Shown: positions 6,546 to 7,767 of the stretch, piece by piece
Layout: the number at the start of each line of letters is the position of its first letter
Numbering within the stretch: position 1 is the stretch's first letter
Origin: Butyricicoccus sp.
GTDB lineage: Bacteria; Bacillota; Clostridia; Oscillospirales; Butyricicoccaceae
DNA length: 7,767 nucleotides
Direction of reading: 5' to 3'
NCBI GenBank assembly: GCA_031293105.1
Contig: JAUMSA010000335.1
Location: 1-7,767, forward strand
Notes under the pieces: model-generated
Seen by the model: only the letters and a program-made list of their open reading frames with translations
Database searches by the model: none
What the model was told of the DNA's origin: nothing
Position numbers and translations under genes: made by a program

Positions 6546-7547
6546 TTAATAGGTGAGCTGGATCGGACGGTTCTCGCGGAACGATTGGGTCGCGGTCAGA
6601 GCCAGCTTAATACCCATCATGCCGTCATATGCGGTAACCGGCGACGGTTTGCCAGCCAGCACATTCTCAACAAAGGCCGCCATTTCCAGTTCATAGGCAT
6701 CCTTGAAACGGCCCAGGCACCAGTTGGCCATATCAAAGGTGATTTCCTGGCCGCCGACGGTCTTAAACGGCGTGAGCTGTTCCTGGCCGACAAAAACGCT
6801 CTTGGTCAGGCCGATGACTTCGGTACGGGTATCGTAAACGTCGTTGGCGTTGCGGCTGATTTCGATCATGCCCAGTCCACCGTTCTGGAACTTGAGCAGC
6901 ATCTGGCCGTCGTCGACGTCGTTGAGTTCTTTCAGGAATTCATGCTTGAGCACAGCACCCTGGGCATAGATCTCGGTGATTTCGCAGCCCATCAGCCAGC
7001 GGGCAACGTCCAGGTCATGGATGCCCATGTCCACAAACAGACCACCCGACTGCGGAACGTAGGCCGGAGGGGGACCGTTGGGGTCACGCTGACAGTCGTG
7101 AATGTAAATCGGCTTGCCGCAGGCGCCCGATTCAATCAGCTTCTTGGCAGCCACATGGCCGGGGTCGAAACGGCGCATAAAGCCAACCTGTAAGTAGAGG
7201 CCAGCCTTTTCGACGGCATCCATGATCTTTTCGGCTTCTTCCACCGTGAAGGTGATCGGCTTTTCTACAAAGATCGGCTTGCCGGCTGCGATGACATCCA
7301 TCAGGACGTCGTAATGGGTCTGGGTAGGCGTTGCAACCACAACAGCTTCGACGGCCGGGTCTTTCAGCATTTCCTTATAATCGGCGTAGCCGGTTGCGCC
7401 AAAATCCTCGACTGCGCGGTCCAGCGCGGCCGGTACCGGATCGGATACAGCGACCAACCGTGCACCCATGGTACGGGTAACGTTCATCGTATGCTGGTAG
7501 CCCAGACGGCCCAGGCCGATCACACCGATGCCCAGAGTCTTTTTCAT
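6546..7547 (-). CDS. iolG: Gfo/Idh/MocA oxidoreductase, inositol 2-dehydrogenase-like
   Basis: This 333-residue cytoplasmic dehydrogenase has an N-terminal Rossmann fold with GLGRLG (11-16). D36 at the end of the second strand favours NAD over NADP. The EKP motif (95-97) holds the catalytic lysine K96. The D173-x3-H177 pair in FVDMGIHDLD corresponds to the Lys97/Asp172/His176 triad recalled for B. subtilis IolG, and VGFMRRFDPG (121-130) is typical of inositol dehydrogenases. The expected reaction is myo-inositol + NAD+ to 2-keto-myo-inositol. I start the gene at 7547, not at the in-frame ATG at 7562, because GGAGG (7556-7560) lies inside the extra codons at ideal 8-base spacing. The IolI-like gene follows after 94 bases, and their linked reactions support the inositol assignment. 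Scyllo-inositol or another cyclic polyol or sugar is the alternative. No other iol gene is in the window. Confidence 0.85.
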   Translation of the reverse strand: MKKTLGIGVIGLGRLGYQHTMNVTRTMGARLVAVSDPVPAALDRAVEDFGATGYADYKEMLKDPAVEAVVVATPTQTHYDVLMDVIAAGKPIFVEKPITFTVEEAEKIMDAVEKAGLYLQVGFMRRFDPGHVAAKKLIESGACGKPIYIHDCQRDPNGPPPAYVPQSGGLFVDMGIHDLDVARWLMGCEITEIYAQGAVLKHEFLKELNDVDDGQMLLKFQNGGLGMIEISRNANDVYDTRTEVIGLTKSVFVGQEQLTPFKTVGGQEITFDMANWCLGRFKDAYELEMAAFVENVLAGKPSPVTAYDGMMGIKLALTATQSFRENRPIQLTY

Positions 7548-7585
7548 AAAAACGACCTCCATAACTTTTGATGATTACCCGGAAG

Positions 7586-7603
7586 GCCGGCGCCGCCGGC
7601 GCC
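7586..7603 (-). repeat. Very GC-rich palindromic element in the iolG leader
   Basis: Two copies of the self-complementary GCCGGC (7586-7591 and 7595-7600) and two of GGCGCC (7589-7594 and 7598-7603) overlap, so several hairpins with three-base loops can form. All 18 bases are G or C, in an otherwise AT-rich leader of roughly 75 bases. It ends about 25 bases before the ribosome binding site. It could stabilise the mRNA or slow translation; no known riboswitch is recognised. Confidence 0.5.
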
Positions 7604-7631
7604 TCTCGGAGTGGTTTTGCTTGTTGAGATA

Positions 7632-7659
7632 ATCGTAACACATAATATTAAAAAGTCAA
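7632..7659 (-). promoter_or_regulatory. Predicted promoter of the iolG-iolI operon
   Basis: Read on the minus strand, TTGACT (7659-7654) is one base from the -35 consensus. After 16 bases it is followed by TACGAT (7637-7632), which matches the -10 at four of six positions. Transcription would begin near 7625, leaving a leader of about 78 bases. AT-rich palindromes overlap and abut the -35 region. Confidence 0.6.
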
Positions 7660-7673
7660 TAATATTAATATTA
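7642..7673. promoter_or_regulatory. AT-rich palindromic repeats, candidate operator
   Basis: A perfect 14-base palindrome TAATATTAATATTA (7660-7673) sits against the -35 box. A separate TAATATTA (7643-7650) lies in the promoter spacer. The nine-base word ATAATATTA recurs at 7642 and 7659, a 17-base interval. Repressor or activator binding is inferred from position only; AT-rich sequence produces such words easily. Confidence 0.4.
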
Positions 7674-7767
7674 CAAATATGAAAAAAGAAAATTGTGCAA
7701 ACCGGCAAAAAAGCGAAAGACGAATAGAACCTGTAAAAAGCCGCGAAAATATAAGAACATGCAATAT
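7674..7767. other. Upstream non-coding stretch at the window edge
   Basis: No open reading frame, RNA gene or convincing promoter is visible. The stretch is A-rich on the plus strand. Together with the leader and promoter it makes a 220-base gap before the iolG-like gene, and the neighbouring gene lies outside the window. Confidence 0.5.

Noticed and set aside
7694..7710. Catabolite-control (CcpA cre-like) site around TGCAAACCGGCAAA
   Set aside because: The required central CG and the second half-site do not match the cre consensus; the sequence is closer to a chance GCAAA direct repeat.

Overview
The window is 7.8 kb of bacterial chromosome with high GC content and short intergenic gaps. 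Strong AAAGGAGG-type ribosome binding sites, sigma-A-like promoters and the protein families all point to a Gram-positive Firmicute. A GC-rich gut Clostridium of the Oscillospirales (Ruminococcaceae/Butyricicoccaceae type) fits best, but that placement is inference. Five complete protein genes are supported. No RNA genes, CRISPR arrays, insertion sequences or tRNAs were seen.

Plus strand, left half. A PLP-dependent class I/II aminotransferase (40-1224) ends at a strong intrinsic terminator (1231-1262). Next is a two-gene regulatory operon: a BlaI/MecI-type repressor (1350-1733), then an overlapping BlaR1/MecR1-type M56 membrane metalloprotease (1726-4287). Two TACA-N2-TGTA operators (1292-1303 and 1319-1328) sit on and just after the operon's own promoter, so the pair probably controls itself. 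The M56 protein has the zinc-protease core, but its C-terminal ectodomain of about 500 residues is not the penicillin-binding domain of BlaR1. The inducing signal is therefore unknown. A strong terminator (4294-4335) closes the operon.

Plus strand, centre. prfB (4443-5570), encoding peptide chain release factor 2, has a near-consensus promoter (4376-4404). It is read in one frame, without the autoregulatory +1 frameshift found in many prfB genes.

Minus strand, right half. An inositol 2-dehydrogenase-like oxidoreductase (iolG-like, 6546-7547) is followed by an IolI-like sugar isomerase (5618-6451). The second gene converges on prfB and shares a bidirectional terminator with it (5581-5616). 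In the families, IolG oxidises myo-inositol to 2-keto-myo-inositol and IolI isomerises that product, so the pair would fit inositol-isomer interconversion. The IolI-like protein appears to lack one of the four metal-binding residues, which makes its activity an open question. The pair has its own promoter, overlaid by AT-rich palindromic repeats that may be an operator, and an RNA hairpin lies between the two genes.

The two best candidates for something undescribed are the BlaR1-like receptor with an unfamiliar ectodomain and the IolI variant.
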